A DNA stretch of 64,000 nt from Takakia lepidozioides (taxonomy: Eukaryota; Streptophyta; Takakiopsida; Takakiales; Takakiaceae): NCBI GenBank assembly GCA_030704615.1, contig CM060732.1:33461053-33525052 (forward strand), given 5' to 3'. Each line of letters opens with the position of its first letter. Position 1 is the stretch's first letter. Of this stretch, positions 23,665 through 35,405 are shown in pieces. Both the position numbers and the translations under genes were made by a program. The notes beneath the pieces are model-generated. The model worked only from the letters and a program-made list of their open reading frames with translations, made no database searches and was not told where the DNA came from.

Positions 23665-24226
23665 CACATGGGATGCTTGACACCACCTCTTGAGAGGGCC
23701 CCTGATGGAGATTGATTATGTCCACACTGCTTGGGATAGTGACAGTGGATATGACTAGTGGCAGTTAATAAGACATGCGGGGCCGAGCTCATAGGAGTCA
23801 ATACACGAGATCCCAGGCTCAAGTTCACAGGTTGCAAGACGGCGACTAACGATGGGGCAACTCTTGCACCCGGCCTCTTGATCTATCGAGTTTGAGTGTA
23901 GTAGGGACAGTGGTGGAGGACTTAGTGAGGCTATGGCCACTATCACATCTTGGACTTAGAGGGATCTAAGCGCCAGCTAGGGGGGCGATTGTGATGGACT
24001 AGTGGCAGCCTGGTGGTGGACTAGTGGTTGCACTAGTGACAGGACTAGTGGTGGCTAGTGGCAGCCTAGTGGTGGACTAGTGGTTGCACTAGTGGCAGCC
24101 TAGTGGTGTACTAGTGGCGAACTAGTGATAGACTAGTGTTTGGTGTGCACATGTGTTGTGTTTTTGGACAGCGATATAGTTGTGTAGCGATATATATATG
24201 CACGACAAGGTCCATAGAGTTGTCTT
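23665..24226. repeat. CTAGTGG-rich tandem repeats
   Basis: About 23,995-24,135 consists of imperfect repeats of GGACTAGTGG and CAGCCTAGTGG, roughly 10-27 bp units. ACTAGTGGCAG also occurs singly at 23,755, so the motif belongs to this debris. No gene seen. Confidence 0.6.
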
Positions 24227-24584
24227 TTGTTTTGTGAAGTTTTGTTGGCTCCTCCCTCAAGAGTAGACCACGCATCAATTTTGAAAAAGTGGGATGATCC
24301 TGATATATGTACACCAGAACTTACCTACAACGAGGATATAGCACCCTCGGATAAGCCATATGTTGTAGATATACCTGCCCTAATGAAAATTAATATGAAG
24401 GAGCTCCATAAACGTGTACTTAATGAGGTGTGTACCACATTAATTGCAGTCAAGAGCAAAATGTGAGGAGTTCGAATCCCTCTAAAAGAACTTTTTGAAC
24501 ATGTAAACAACTAGGATGAAAAGAGGAAATGCACATTAATAGCACATTAATAGCAGTCAAGATCATTCAATTTGATGCAGGAGA

Positions 24585-24595
<11 letters not shown>

Positions 24596-24622
<27 letters not shown>
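24596..24622. repeat. (TA)n microsatellite
   Basis: An uninterrupted TA dinucleotide run of about 27 bp. Confidence 0.9.
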
Positions 24623-24626
<4 letters not shown>

Positions 24627-25799
24627 ATGTTTCCTCATTCTAATGAAATGTAAAATGGACCTTCATGGCTAAATGTAAGGTTATTTTTTTCTTACCCATC
24701 CTTCTATTAATAAAGTCTTCAGGGCTATAATCCCAATGTTCTTCTTTTTAAAAATAAAAAAAATAAAAAAATTGACGACTAAAAAACGAAACGTGATAAG
24801 TGTACTGTCATGGATGAAAGTCGGAACCCTAAGTTGGAAACGAAAGTTACTGGTCAGCGTAGAAGGGTGATGACAAGGGCTCCCCCTCCTCCTCTTTGTC
24901 TTGCAAGTGTTTTGCTTCTACATCGTGTCTTCAGATCGGTGGTCACTGTCTTTTGAGAGTTGGTGTGGGCCGCAACTATGACAGGTATTTGTTGGTGCGA
25001 ATGATCGGAGGGTGAATGGCGATTACCATGCGCTCCTCGCATTCTTAGCATATGGTGGAGGAAAGGGTAATGGCGTGGGGAGCCTATCTGGGAGTAGTAG
25101 CACTAATTACAAAGTTTCAAGTGTCAAAATCCTAGAGAAATGGACCAGCCAGATTGAGAAGTTACTGCCAGGTACCTCTGCTGGAAAAGTTTGCTGCCTA
25201 CTTCCAACTTTCTTTCCTGCTTCACAAAGGTCATGCATTCAAATCTGCCTTTGCAAAACTAGCAGTAGCCAAAGTAGGTCCCCATTCTTTTTCCCACATA
25301 GCCTAGTGTTGTTCAGTCTGACGCCATGCAATCTGCGCTTGTCAATGAGGAAAGGTCCCCTTTGGTTGGAGCCAGAGAGAGAGTGAGACATAAATTCACC
25401 ATGAAGAGAGTCTTGAATAACCATTTGGATAGAACTACACATAGGGGTCTCGAGCAGGTATTTAAGGTAGAATTCACAATATATGGGCATCCTCATAGAC
25501 TGTAAAGTGTTATAATCTTACCTTACAGGAATCATTGTCTTGTCGCTTGGTTAGGGTTTGATTGGGAGAGTATGTAAGTGCAGACAGTTTTCTCATGTCT
25601 GCAAAATAATTCCATATCCAGCTCTGTGATTTCAGACAAGAACTATGTGGTGTGTTGGTAATGGAAGTTGTCATTTGGGGGAACAGCCTGAAGATTTACA
25701 ATTCGCTTGTGGAGAGATATTTGTGTCACAAACAACACTTGGGTACAAGTTAAAAAGAGTAGATCACTTCGCCTAAAACCACCTGAAGTGTCCATGTAG

Positions 25800-26012
25800 G
25801 ACTCTATTTCAGTATCTATTTCAGTATTTCAATATTTCAATATTTCAATCAAGATTTTCAGCAAGCATTTCAGTATTTCAGCGAGTTCTTCAACGAGTAT
25901 TTTAGTATTTGAGCGAGTTCTTCAGTAAGTATTTCAGCCAGTTGTTCAGCAAGTATATTAATATTTCAGTCAGTTCTTCAACAAGTATTTTCATATTTCA
26001 GTGACAAGCATT
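25800..26012 (+). repeat. TATTTCAG-type minisatellite
   Basis: Imperfect repeats of AGTATTTCAGCRAGTTCTTC and shorter forms such as ATATTTCAAT, in units of about 10-31 bp. Confidence 0.7.
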
Positions 26013-26176
26013 TCAATATTTTTAATAACTAGTAAATTCGAAGATCAGTTTTGTGATATCATACATCAATATTTAATTCGCACATCAATAAAGTCCTGCC
26101 AGACCCACCTAATGCTTATTTTCCCAGAATTAGTGATTTTTCAGCTTGGGAAATTAATTTAAATTCGGTTTTCTGC

Positions 26177-26185
26177 TTAGAAAAT
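26177..26185. repeat. Target duplication, left of element 3 (TTAGAAAAT)
   Basis: TTAGAAAAT is repeated exactly at 61,294-61,302. Confidence 0.85.
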
Positions 26186-26580
26186 GCCTCTCATTTTACA
26201 ATAATTGGGACGTTATGGCCCACGCGCGAGCTTACCGGTGGGCCCCGCACGGACGCCCCCCCACCCGGACCCCCCAGCCCGCCGCTGCGCGCGGTCGTCC
26301 ACCTGCTGCCGCGGCCCGCACCGCGCTCCGCCGCGCCTCCAAGTCCGGCGCAGCCAGTCCGCCCGCCAGTCCGCTGCCCGTGAGTCCGGTTCCCCTCAGT
26401 CCGCCAAACCGACAGTCTGCCGGCCAGTCTGCTGTGCACGCCAGTCCGCTATGCCAGTCCCCGCAAGTCCACCCAACAGTCCGCTGTGCCTGTCTGCTGC
26501 CCCTCAGTCTGCCAGTCCACGCCGGCCAAAGGATTTGGATCGTCCATTTTGAGAAACCCATCCGCACCATCCATGTTTAG
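26186..26580. repeat. Left terminal inverted repeat of element 3
   Basis: Pairs with the complement of 60,783-61,293. After the conserved tip comes GGGACGTTAT, a very GC-rich stretch, then an array of CAGTCCGC/CAGTCTGC words, ending near GGATCGTCCATT and TTTAGGGCATG. Confidence 0.85.
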
Positions 26581-28654
26581 GGCATGGAAGATCGTAACAC
26601 CCTGCCACGAACACGCCCACTCGTTATTGTTGTCTCGTTCTTGCGGCTCTTTGTGGTCCAATGTTGCGGAGGTGATTTTGCACGTATGCGGTTGTTGTTC
26701 TTGTTTATGGCGATTTTAATGACGATGAAGGGTGTGCCTGAACATGAGAGGGCTGGCGGGGCTCTACAGCCACCATCGTGCATATGCTTCCACTATTTTC
26801 GCCTTCGTTTTGTGCTGACGTGCTTATTTTTTAGGACGATATGTGGAAAAATTGCATGCGTTTACAGTTTGTGGTGTGTCTCCGAGTCCGAGCTCCTTCG
26901 TATGGAGCAGGAAACCATTGGTAACACGATAGCGGAAATCGCGGAAGCATATGCACGTGGGGGCATGTATACATTGCAGAATTTATGTTCACCGATGAGA
27001 CTGTTCAGGGGAGGACGTCTCTGCCACCACATGTCTGGGAACTGCGGAGAGTGTGAACGGAACAGGATCCAGTCCAAAGGTCCTCAAACATCCAGATGCA
27101 CCTCCTGAAACATCACATCTCAACCACAACCGTCTCCTTGAAAACTGGACAATGGGAAAGGAGACGTAGCTTGAGAGATGTAGATTCACGTTGCTTGTGG
27201 ATGTTCGAGGTCCTTACGACTGCAAATGCGCGTGGATCAACAGGCTCTTCGACTGCGTCTTTGTCAGTATTTTCTCTAAGCAGTGTGTTGTGCCATGAGT
27301 ATGGACATATGCAAGTCTGTTGGACGGATGAAATGCAACCACGGCATGACGGCGACGCCAAGCGTGGTTCTGATGGGATATCAGTCTGGTTTGCTGGACT
27401 GTTGGTCTGTAAGGATACAAGTCTGGTGTGGCGTGAGTCTGTTCTTCACTGGACTACTGGGCCGTCACTGCCTGCCGAATTCCGAAGTGTCTTCTCTCGT
27501 CTTATCCCCGAAGTCTCTTATCTCGTCGGTCTGTTGAACCGTTGGTCAGCTGGAAGTCCGTCTCTTCGGATATGAGTCCGTTTAACTACTACCTTTTAAT
27601 TATCTGCATTGTCGTGAGTCTGCTAAGCCGTCGAACTGCTGGTCTGTCCGTCTCTTCTGATATCAATCAGCTGGACTGTCACAAAGTCAGTCTACTGTGG
27701 CGCAAGTCTGTTTGCACTAGGTCTGTTGAGCCGTGATTATTATCACGTGTAAGTCTGCTAGACGCGGTTTACGATTTACTCCCGTATCACCCGGCCGCCT
27801 AGGGGATACTTTGTCTTTTGGGATATTAGTTTGTTAGAAATCAGTCTGTTGTCGCGCAAATTACTCTGCGCCAGTCTCTTCGTCAGTCTGTTGAACCTTC
27901 CGTCTGCTGGACTGTCCGTGTAGTGGCATACGAGTCTGTTGTTGCGCAAGTTTGTTTGCAGTGGGTCTGTTCGGCCGTTATGTCATTAGGTTTAAGTATG
28001 TTGGACGCAATAAATGCAGCGACGGCGGTAAAGAGGCCCAGTCACGTCGCGGCACGTCATCAGACTCGCACTCGCCTTAGTCTCTTCGTCAGTCCGCTTA
28101 ACCTCAGTCGTCAGTCTGTCCTTGCGGTGGCATATGAGTCTGTTGTGGAGGGTACTGGGTCTGCTCGGCCGTCTTTGTCATCAGGAGTAAGTCTGCTGGA
28201 CTTGATGAATGCGACGACGACAGACTAACGATAGTCCCACTCATCCCGTCTGCTGGACTGTCTGTGCAGTGGCATACCGCTAGCACGTGTGAGGGGTCTG
28301 CAACTATTTAATGCGATAGTGGCCAAAAAAGGGCGCCAGTGAAATCTCGCCACGTCACTCCGCACATGCAGGGTCCACTTCCCACTGGACTTCTTTCGCA
28401 CTGTTTTGTTTAGGGCCCGTCCACCTCCCATTGGTGCGAGCCCGCTTTCATTTGTGCGTGTTAGGTTTTCGAGGCACAGACAGTCGCGTGAGCACCGAAT
28501 CGTCGCAACAACCATCGCCTGTTGCCTGGTGAGCTTTCCTCTTTGTGCTTTGTGCTTTGGTTTCTTTCCATTCTCTTTTCCGCTCTTCTCTGCTTTCTTA
28601 TTCTTAGTCTGTCTATCACTCATTGCCGCTGCATCTCTTGTCTGATTCTGCAGC
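26581..28654. other. 5' region of the element 3 cargo gene
   Basis: No protein I recognise. From 27,330 on, the plus strand is loaded with GTCTGTTG, CAGTCTGCT and AGTCTGTTGNNCCG words, probably leader or intron. A pyrimidine tract ending TCTGCAG (about 28,640-28,653) precedes CCATGG and could be a splice acceptor. Confidence 0.4.
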
Positions 28655-29389
28655 CATGGAGGATGCTCGTGCAAAGGGTGGAGCAGACTAGTTGCATTTC
28701 ATGCACAAGTCCAGGCTAAAGGAGCGAAGGTACTGGTACTCACCTGAGGAGTATGATGCAAAAATAGTCGAAGCGTTCTTAGACCTCCGTGCAATCAAGC
28801 CTGCAGACTCCAACTGGCAGAAGGATAAGCTCCACTATCCCTTCTGTAGTGAAATTATCAAGGACAAAGTGCAGCTAAACCGCCATTGTGTTGACACGGG
28901 TTGCAAAAACAAGCGCTATATCCCACCTGGCTTCAAGCCGTGGCCAGTTCAAAGTTCAATGAGGGTGGTGAATGCGGCCACCGCCAGACTTCGTGGCGCA
29001 AACCCAAAGGCCCGCACTTTGGCGGAGGTGCGCGCACGGTATGGGGTGGTTCGGATGTTTCAATGCAAGATGTGCATGACCTGACATCGCCATCGCTTGT
29101 GGCTCCCAGAAAAAAGAAACTTAGTGATGGGGCCCAGAAGAAGGAAAGAGAAAAGGCTGCAAGGTCTGCTCGGGAGGCGAGGGCGAAATCTCAACAGCAG
29201 ACTCGTCCCCAAGGCAGTCGGGAAGTGTCACGGGCTGTGCCAGGGAGACGGTCTACGCAGCAGACGCAGACCATCAGTACTTTGAGTGAGAGTCAGTCTG
29301 CTCAGCCGTCTGCAGACATCATTCGGAATGATGAATTCGCAGGTTTGGGAGGTGTCTCATCTCCCGTCGACATTGTCTTGCCTGACTAG
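28655..29389 (+). CDS. Element 3 cargo, N-terminal zinc-finger-like part
   Basis: From ATG 28,655 the frame meets an in-frame TAG at 28,688-28,690. It then reads KSRLKERRYWYSPEEYDAK and a Cys/His cluster (FCSEIIKDKVQLNRHCVDTGC) resembling a short zinc finger of unknown family. A frame change near 29,050-29,080 leads to a basic, Gln-rich stretch (RKKKLSDGAQKKEREKAARS) ending at 29,389. It is likely the first part of the gene ending in the Ulp1-like domain at 34,509, but the connection is inferred. The TAG may be decay or an intron I cannot place. Confidence 0.45.
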
Positions 29390-29920
29390 TCGAGGGTTCA
29401 TGTGGACGAAGTCCAGTCGAAAAAGACTACCAGTGGAGTTTGTCCTGGCACATTGCGCCTCATACCATTTGGGCTTCTCCCATCGGTATGCCCACCAGTG
29501 GACGATCCAGACTTCTTCCATTTTTTCTACAGTTTCCCCCAGTCCGGACAGCTCAGCAGAACCATCCAAGCAGCGGAGGAAAATTGGTTGAGCTCCCTTG
29601 AAGATGAGGAGGACGTCTGTGTCGACAACGACGACAAGGTAATGCCCAGTCTGTCCCCACAGTTGGTGTCTGTTGTCATAGACTCTGCTGGTTCAGTCTA
29701 CCTGCTCGGTCTGCTGCGTCAGTCTGCTTGTGGACTTGCTGGTCAGTCCCATGCTTGTGGACTCGTCAGTCCCTGGAGTCTGTTGGTTCCTTTGTTCGGT
29801 GCCACGATGCTGGTGAGTCTGCTCATGCGTCTGCTCGTGAGTCTACTGCTAGTGAGTCCGATGCTGAGTTTTTGGGTTTTCTGTCATATACCAGGATGAA
29901 CGAGCCAGTATTCGGAGGCC
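29390..29920. other. Repeat-rich gap in the element 3 cargo gene
   Basis: Open segments occur (about 29,402-29,640: an acidic stretch LEDEEDVCVDNDD followed by GTAATG, a possible donor). CAGTCTGCT words then fill 29,650-29,880, as in the confirmed introns of this gene. Confidence 0.35.
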
Positions 29921-31195
29921 TTGTGTGCTTGGCGGACGGTGAGCTCCGACCCTCCTTTAGCAGTGAATGCGGTGCGCCAGGAAGTGGAGCGGGTGCGGGA
30001 GTACATCTTGTTTAAGTACCCTGGCTCAGCAGACGCCATAGCAGCACTGGACTCTGTAGACAAAGCACGCGCTGCAGACTTGGTGGACACAGACCTCACC
30101 CAATCTGGCATCCAACAGACTCTTGCCCAGCAGACTCTTTCCCACCAGACTCACAGTCAGCGCAGTCTTGTCCAGCACACTCCCATGTACCAGACTCTCG
30201 TCCAACATACTCCCATCCAGCAGACTGCTTTGCAGACTCCCAGCCCGCAGACTGCTATTCAGGTGACTCCCAACCAGCAGACTGCCACCCAGAAGACGCC
30301 CATCCACCACACTGCTGTCCAGCGGACTCCCAGCCAGCAGATTCTCATTGTCACGACCACCACGGGACTTTTTGGAGTTTGGCGCTCGCCATTACCGCTC
30401 ATTGATCCCGAAGCTGTGGACCTGACACTTGCCCGTCTGAGGGTGGGGGAAGTCATTGCCAATGTGGATTGGTATAATGAGCTCCATCGCTTTGTCACGG
30501 ACAGCCGGTGGCCTTTTGTTCCCTTTCATTATTCCATGGAATTTACTATGGCAGAAGCGAATGAAGTCCTCGAAAGCGCACATTCTGTGGCCCTGGCAGC
30601 CACGAAGGTCCAAAATGCCCCGCCACTACTTGTCCAATTAATCCTCATGGATGACCCACTGCCTCAGGAACTCAGACATATGCCCATGGCACATCCCACC
30701 TTTGGGGTGCGGGGAAAGCACTTGCTTGGAATTACTGAAGAGTACTTTGATCGCATTGCTAATTCTTTCCTTCACCATCGATGGATGCAGTTCGGCAATT
30801 TCTATTCATACAATAAATTGGTAAAGGACCTGCAAAGTTTGAGGAAGTATTTGTTGCATTCAGATTCGGATGTGGGTAAGAAGAGTGTTGTGGATGAGGC
30901 ATTGCAATGGTTTGCTGCGGTAATGGAGCGAGCAGTGTTCGATATTGTGTTGAACAGACCGGATGTGTTCAAAGTCCTTTGGTGCGGCTCCCCATTTGAA
31001 AACTGCATGCTAGCGATTCGCCATCTCAATGGAGCATGCTTGGGATGCCAAATCCAAGATATTGGTCTCATTGGCAACCTCCTAGAAGGTAATGACGACT
31101 TCTTTTGGACCGTTCTGAAGTTCATGGTCTTTTCTTCCACCATCCTGTCAGACTCACTTTGTCCAACTCATCTGTTTCAGGAATGTCCGATTTAG
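29921..31195 (+). CDS. Element 3 cargo, Gln/Thr repeat and central domain
   Basis: About 424 codons are open. Residues 60-150 or so are repeats of QQTLxQ/QHTPxQQT type, encoded by the element's CAGCAGACT word, so that word is translated here. The following 270 residues form a conserved-looking domain of unknown function (RWPFVPFHYSMEFTM, HPTFGVRGKHLLGITEEYF, WFAAVMERAVFDIVL). No known motif is recognised. The reading frame probably continues by splicing into the next block. Confidence 0.5.
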   Translation: MCAWRTVSSDPPLAVNAVRQEVERVREYILFKYPGSADAIAALDSVDKARAADLVDTDLTQSGIQQTLAQQTLSHQTHSQRSLVQHTPMYQTLVQHTPIQQTALQTPSPQTAIQVTPNQQTATQKTPIHHTAVQRTPSQQILIVTTTTGLFGVWRSPLPLIDPEAVDLTLARLRVGEVIANVDWYNELHRFVTDSRWPFVPFHYSMEFTMAEANEVLESAHSVALAATKVQNAPPLLVQLILMDDPLPQELRHMPMAHPTFGVRGKHLLGITEEYFDRIANSFLHHRWMQFGNFYSYNKLVKDLQSLRKYLLHSDSDVGKKSVVDEALQWFAAVMERAVFDIVLNRPDVFKVLWCGSPFENCMLAIRHLNGACLGCQIQDIGLIGNLLEGNDDFFWTVLKFMVFSSTILSDSLCPTHLFQECPI

Positions 31196-32545
31196 ACGAG
31201 CACGTGCAGTGTGCTTTCGATTCCCTTGCCAGAGGTGCACGAGATGTTGTGTTGGCGTTACAGGGACTCCATGACACCGTTCAGCAGACTGCTGACAACG
31301 CCATTGCTTAGCAGACTGACCCACTGCAACAAAAAGAGCATGGACAAACTGTCAACACTATCCCAGCCACTGTTCAGGAGAGTGGGCGCACTACAGGCCA
31401 CACCGAGGACGATGAGACTCATGAGCAGACCGGCGAGCAGACTGAAGGATTGCCTCTGCACCAGACCGTGCAGCATACCGATGACGTCGCTGTCGAGCAG
31501 ACCGTCCAGCATACCAATGAGCAGACCGGGCTACAGACGGATGACCTGGCTGTGCACCAGCAGACTGTGCAACATACCATTGAGCAGATCGTCCAGCAGA
31601 CTGAAAGCAGTCACCACAATGACAGTGCCCTGCAGACTGTCCAGCAGATTCACGACCACATTGACTCGGAGGACCCAACTACACTTCCTGTCCACCAGTC
31701 CGGATCCTGGCTCGTTGAACAGAGTCGGCTGCACTGGCCTCAACGGGACCCTGTCTCTGAATTTGTGCGGAGTTCTATCAGTGCATTGACGGAATCTTCT
31801 TTTCCCGCCGGGCCATCTTCACATATTGGCGCATCGTTTGAGGATATAAGTCGGGCACCGGTAAACCATTCTTCTCCAGTGACCCATGGCCTGCCAACTA
31901 TTTCCATTCAGCTCAGCCCGGTTTTGGTTCGTTCGCTTACGAAAGCTATAGATGATTCTTACGTGATTGATCGCAATATGGGAACTCAACCCCGTATCAT
32001 TGACCTTACTGAAGAACTAGACGATGTAATTGCCGCGGATAATTTAGATGTTGGCGGTAGTCAAGCTTTTTCTGCATCAGACCCTGAAGACACAGTTGAC
32101 TTGCAAGTTGATAGATTGATCTCCTCCCTGCAAGAGCAGACCGACCACGAGAGTGACCACCAGGCTGAACAGCAGACTGACCAGAGCAAAAAGTAGACTG
32201 AGCACGAGACTGACCAGACTGAGGACAGTGAGCAGCAAACTGACGCTGAACATGGTCCTCTGAAGGAGGGCCAACATGCCGTTCGCCCCGCCCACGAGAG
32301 TGTCCACCAGACTCGACAGCAGACTGACCAGAGCGGTGAGCAGACTGAGCACCAGACTGGCCAGACTGAGCACCAGACTGGCCAGACTGAGGACACTGAG
32401 CACCAGACCGATGCCGAACATGGACAGACTAAGGGCCAACATGCCGTTCCCCCCACACACAAGAGTGTCCACCAGACTCGACAGCAGACTGACCATAGCG
32501 GCGAGCAGACTGAGCACCAGGCTAACCGCTCTGAGTAGCACAGAC
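31196..32545 (+). CDS. Element 3 cargo, Gln/Thr/Glu-rich repeat region
   Basis: The frame encodes GLHDTVQQTADNAIA, then long runs of EQTVQHT, HQTGQTE and QQTDQSGEQTE repeats. These come from CAGACTGAGCAC-type DNA repeats that continue the AGCAGACTG word. In-frame TAG codons interrupt it at 31,309-31,311, 32,194-32,196 and about 32,536; two fit CAG-to-TAG changes. A non-repeat island (31,680-32,130) has RIIDLTEELDDVIAADN. The region is probably low-complexity linker before the peptidase. Confidence 0.4.
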
Positions 32546-32930
32546 TGACTGACGTTCAAGCAGGGGAGCAGTCTACCCAGTCGCTTCCTTCCAATGACGC
32601 CGTACAGGTTGTGCCCTACCGTCTTCCACCTCTGTGATTTCAGATTTATGTTCAATTTCTGTGTATTGACAGGATCTGTTGTACCTACAAGACTCCCTCC
32701 CAGACAATTCCACAACCCGCCAATGTTGCTCACGTTGGCTCCACAACCAAAAAATGTGGCTTACTTACAACGCCAACAGATGCACGGATTAATTCAACGC
32801 ATGTGACCCGTGAGGCTGCCAATACATGTCCTGCAAGTGTGAACAAGCCTGCAGACACAGTCGTGTTGCAAAGCAGGACCGCATCACTTCGTCAGTCTGC
32901 TGAATCGAACCCGGCCACACTAGTCGCCTG
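32546..32930. other. Unassigned part of the element 3 cargo gene
   Basis: Short open stretches in different frames with no recognisable motif. It may include an intron joining the repeat linker to the peptidase exons. Confidence 0.3.
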
Positions 32931-34509
32931 GGCACAAGTAGAGCGAAGAAGCGGACTGTCATGGAGCAGACTCAGGAAATTTGGGAGGGTCCTGTTGCCA
33001 AGAAACCTGCGAAGAAAGACAAGTCCGCTGTCTTCATGAACAAGGATCGCAAAATGGCATTGGATACGGACAAGGAAGTGGTTCTTCAGCAAGAAATGCA
33101 CCAGTGAGTAGTCCTCCCAGTCTGCTGAGTCTGGTCACTCCAGTCTGCTCAAAAGTGTGAGTCTGCTCAGTCCGCTCAGTCTGGTGAGTCTGGCAAGTCC
33201 GCTCAGTCCGCTCGGTATGGGCAGTCTGTTGAATGGAGTCAGTCCGCTCAGACCGTTGCGTACATGGGTTTTCACACAAGGCCGTGGTCTGTGTGCAGGT
33301 TGGGTTCTCGTTTTGCCGCGGCCCTGCGACAGAATGTCGCGGCCGGCAATTGCATGGTTCACTTTTATGAAGGCAACCCCCGGTATGAGTGCTCCATCGG
33401 GCCTCCGGACTTGAAGCCACTTGAGACGGTGGAGTCGGAGTGCACAGATAGAATGCTGGAGCTGTGGTGTCGTTTCTATGAGAAGACGGTTGAGGACAAG
33501 TACTCAAGTACTGTTGCTCTTCTGCCAGCCTCAATGTGGTCTTGTATGATGACACATTGGGATGGGCCACGGGAAAGGCTAGTGGAGTATGTACATTCTT
33601 GCTGGAGCGTCCCTCGGCTCGGCAAAGACATAAAAGACTGCTATCATATAATCGTTCCGATTGTGGAGGAGTAAGATCTCGCATACCCAGTCTGTTTTGT
33701 CGAGCCAGTCTTTTGAATGACATCACTACGTTCACACCTGCCTCTCGCTGGTTGAGCCCGTTCAGTCTGCTCAGTCTGGCAAATCTGCCCAGTCTTTTGA
33801 ATGAGGACAGTCTGCTCGGTCTGCCCACTCAGCCCTGAGTTTGCTCAATCTGCCAAATCTGCTGAGTCTGCTCATTATGCCGAGTGTGCTGAGTCTGCTC
33901 ATTATTCCGAGTCTGCTGAGTGATGAGTCTTCTGAGTCTGCTGAGTCGTGACTCTGCCGAGTCGGCTGAGTGTAGTGGGACCAGGACCCGTGCAGTGTGC
34001 GAGTCTGTAGAGTCTGCTGGAGAGGCAATTGGAGTGGTCTGCTGAGTGGACTGCTGTTGTGAGACTCATGAGATTTGTCTTGCAGGGCGCACTGGAGTGT
34101 TGTTGTCATCGACGTGCGGAAAGGCTGCTACACTCACATGAACTCTATCGAGTCTTTGTATGGTTGCCCATATGTTTTGTCATGGATACGGAAGCTGCAT
34201 GCGGAGTGTTTAGGCTACAGTGTTGATTCACCGGGTTGGGAGGAGGTTAGGGCATTTCAGTTCAACCAGCCTGAAGTGCCCCAACAGCCATTCAGCTGGG
34301 AATGCGGGTTTTACGTCATGTCCTTCATCCAAGGATATTATAAATGGCTACAAACTGGGCATACTCGAACCTCTTTTAAAAGGGCAGAGAGAGGAGTACC
34401 TTTCACGAAACACTGGTTTACGTTCAAGTTTGCACTTGGCCAACGGATGCAGTGTCTTAAGTACATCTTGACTGGTTTGAGTGCTGCTGAGAAAGCAGTA
34501 TCCTCATAG
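32931..34509 (+). CDS. Ulp1-like (C48) cysteine peptidase domain, element 3 cargo
   Basis: Three exons join in phase: an upstream exon ending at 33,103 (basic TSRAKKRTVMEQ, KKPAKKDK), 33,299-33,670, and 34,086-34,507 plus stop. Introns are GTGAGT...GTGCAG (33,104-33,298) and GTAAGA...TTGCAG (33,671-34,085). The product has HIIVPIVEE followed by HWSVVVIDV, with the family's catalytic His, and PFSWECGFYVMSF, with the nucleophile Cys in an ECG context like the usual DCG. This matches SUMO-peptidase-type C48 folds. Ulp1-like genes are known cargo of plant MULE and CACTA elements. Activity is unknown. Both introns consist largely of CAGTCTGCT-type repeats. Confidence 0.75.
33104..34085. repeat. 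CAGTCTGCT repeats confined to the two Ulp1-gene introns
   Basis: 33,110-33,250 and 33,690-34,060 are built from CAGTCTGCTCAGTCTG and GAGTCTGCTGAG words. The exon between them (33,299-33,670) is free of them. Confidence 0.8.
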
Positions 34510-35405
34510 ATATCCATCTGGGCCCGAGATTAGAGGTGCACCATAGGACACATTTGTCATGTAAGCATGCTTTTTGAGCATTTGCAACGAAATAAAATAT
34601 GACTTTGCATACACATCCTATTGGTCGCATATGAGTGCAGTGTGGAGTAGTCGCTGTAGATTTGTGACCAATTCACTGCATGTTGTTAAACGGACTTACC
34701 TCTGCACACGCAATCATTTTGTTTAACATACCAAGGGAGTCCACTGGTCAGCAAACAACCGAGAGTCAGCAGACTGCCAGAGTATGGGAAGAGGGTATGC
34801 CTAGGCTTGTGAGCAGACAGATGGCAATGTCGCCAGATTGACGAGAGTCCGACAGACTGAGGAGTTGGGACCAGTCCGGCAGACTGGCAGATGCGATTGG
34901 GAACACTGAGTCTGCATTGGTGAGCAGACTGTCGAGAGTCACCGGGGTGGTATAGTACAGGCGGATGACATTGGCCAGTAGACTGCCAAGTCTGGTCAGC
35001 AGAGTAATGAGAGTCCACCGTGCTGAGAATGGCCAGTCTGATGGGCAGACCGCATGAGGCTCACTGGTTAGCCAGGTGCAGGCACGTTCAGAACCGGGAG
35101 ACTGGTCTACTCAGGAGAAGGCTGCCACAACAGACTATTTGAAGACTGAGTCCCAGCCTGGTACAGCAGACTGGTTCAGATACCAGAAGAGTGGTTGAGC
35201 AGACTGGTTCAGACACCGGAGGACTAGTTGAGCAGACTGGATCAGACGGTAGAAGTCTAGTTGAGCAGACTGGTTCAAATGCCAGAAGACTGGTCTATCA
35301 GGCTGGTTGGCAGGCACGTTGGAAGTCTGGTGCACATGCAATCGTACCGCCGAAATTTTATTTCATGGGGAGAATGATACTGTACCATTTCTTACATTTC
35401 CTACT
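34510..35405. repeat. Convergent intergenic region with AGCAGACTG repeats
   Basis: A possible AATAAA lies near 34,591, after the peptidase stop. From 34,740 to 35,330 AGCAGACTG and GCAGACTGNC words dominate, including a roughly 35-bp tandem (GGTTGAGCAGACTGGTTCAG) at 35,150-35,310. No gene seen. Confidence 0.6.

Larger units (their letters stand above)
24227..26176. other. Non-coding flank left of element 3
   Basis: Short open frames at 24,227-24,466 and 25,012-25,386 (plus strand) have no recognisable domain, and I do not call them genes. The rest is AT-rich and includes the two simple repeats listed separately. Confidence 0.4.

Noticed and set aside
24440-24495. tRNA gene (GAGTTCGAATCCCTC resembles a T arm/B box)
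   Set aside because: No acceptor stem, A box or anticodon arm at proper distance; at most a tRNA-derived SINE scrap.
26205-26570. Open frames with Ala/Pro/Ser-rich proteins near 26.3 kb and 61.0 kb
   Set aside because: They lie inside the GC-rich inverted terminal repeats of element 3 and occur on both strands.
28655-32545. Genetic code with TAG = Gln
   Set aside because: TAG appears to end the Ulp1-like gene and methyltransferase copy 2; decay explains the in-frame TAGs more simply.
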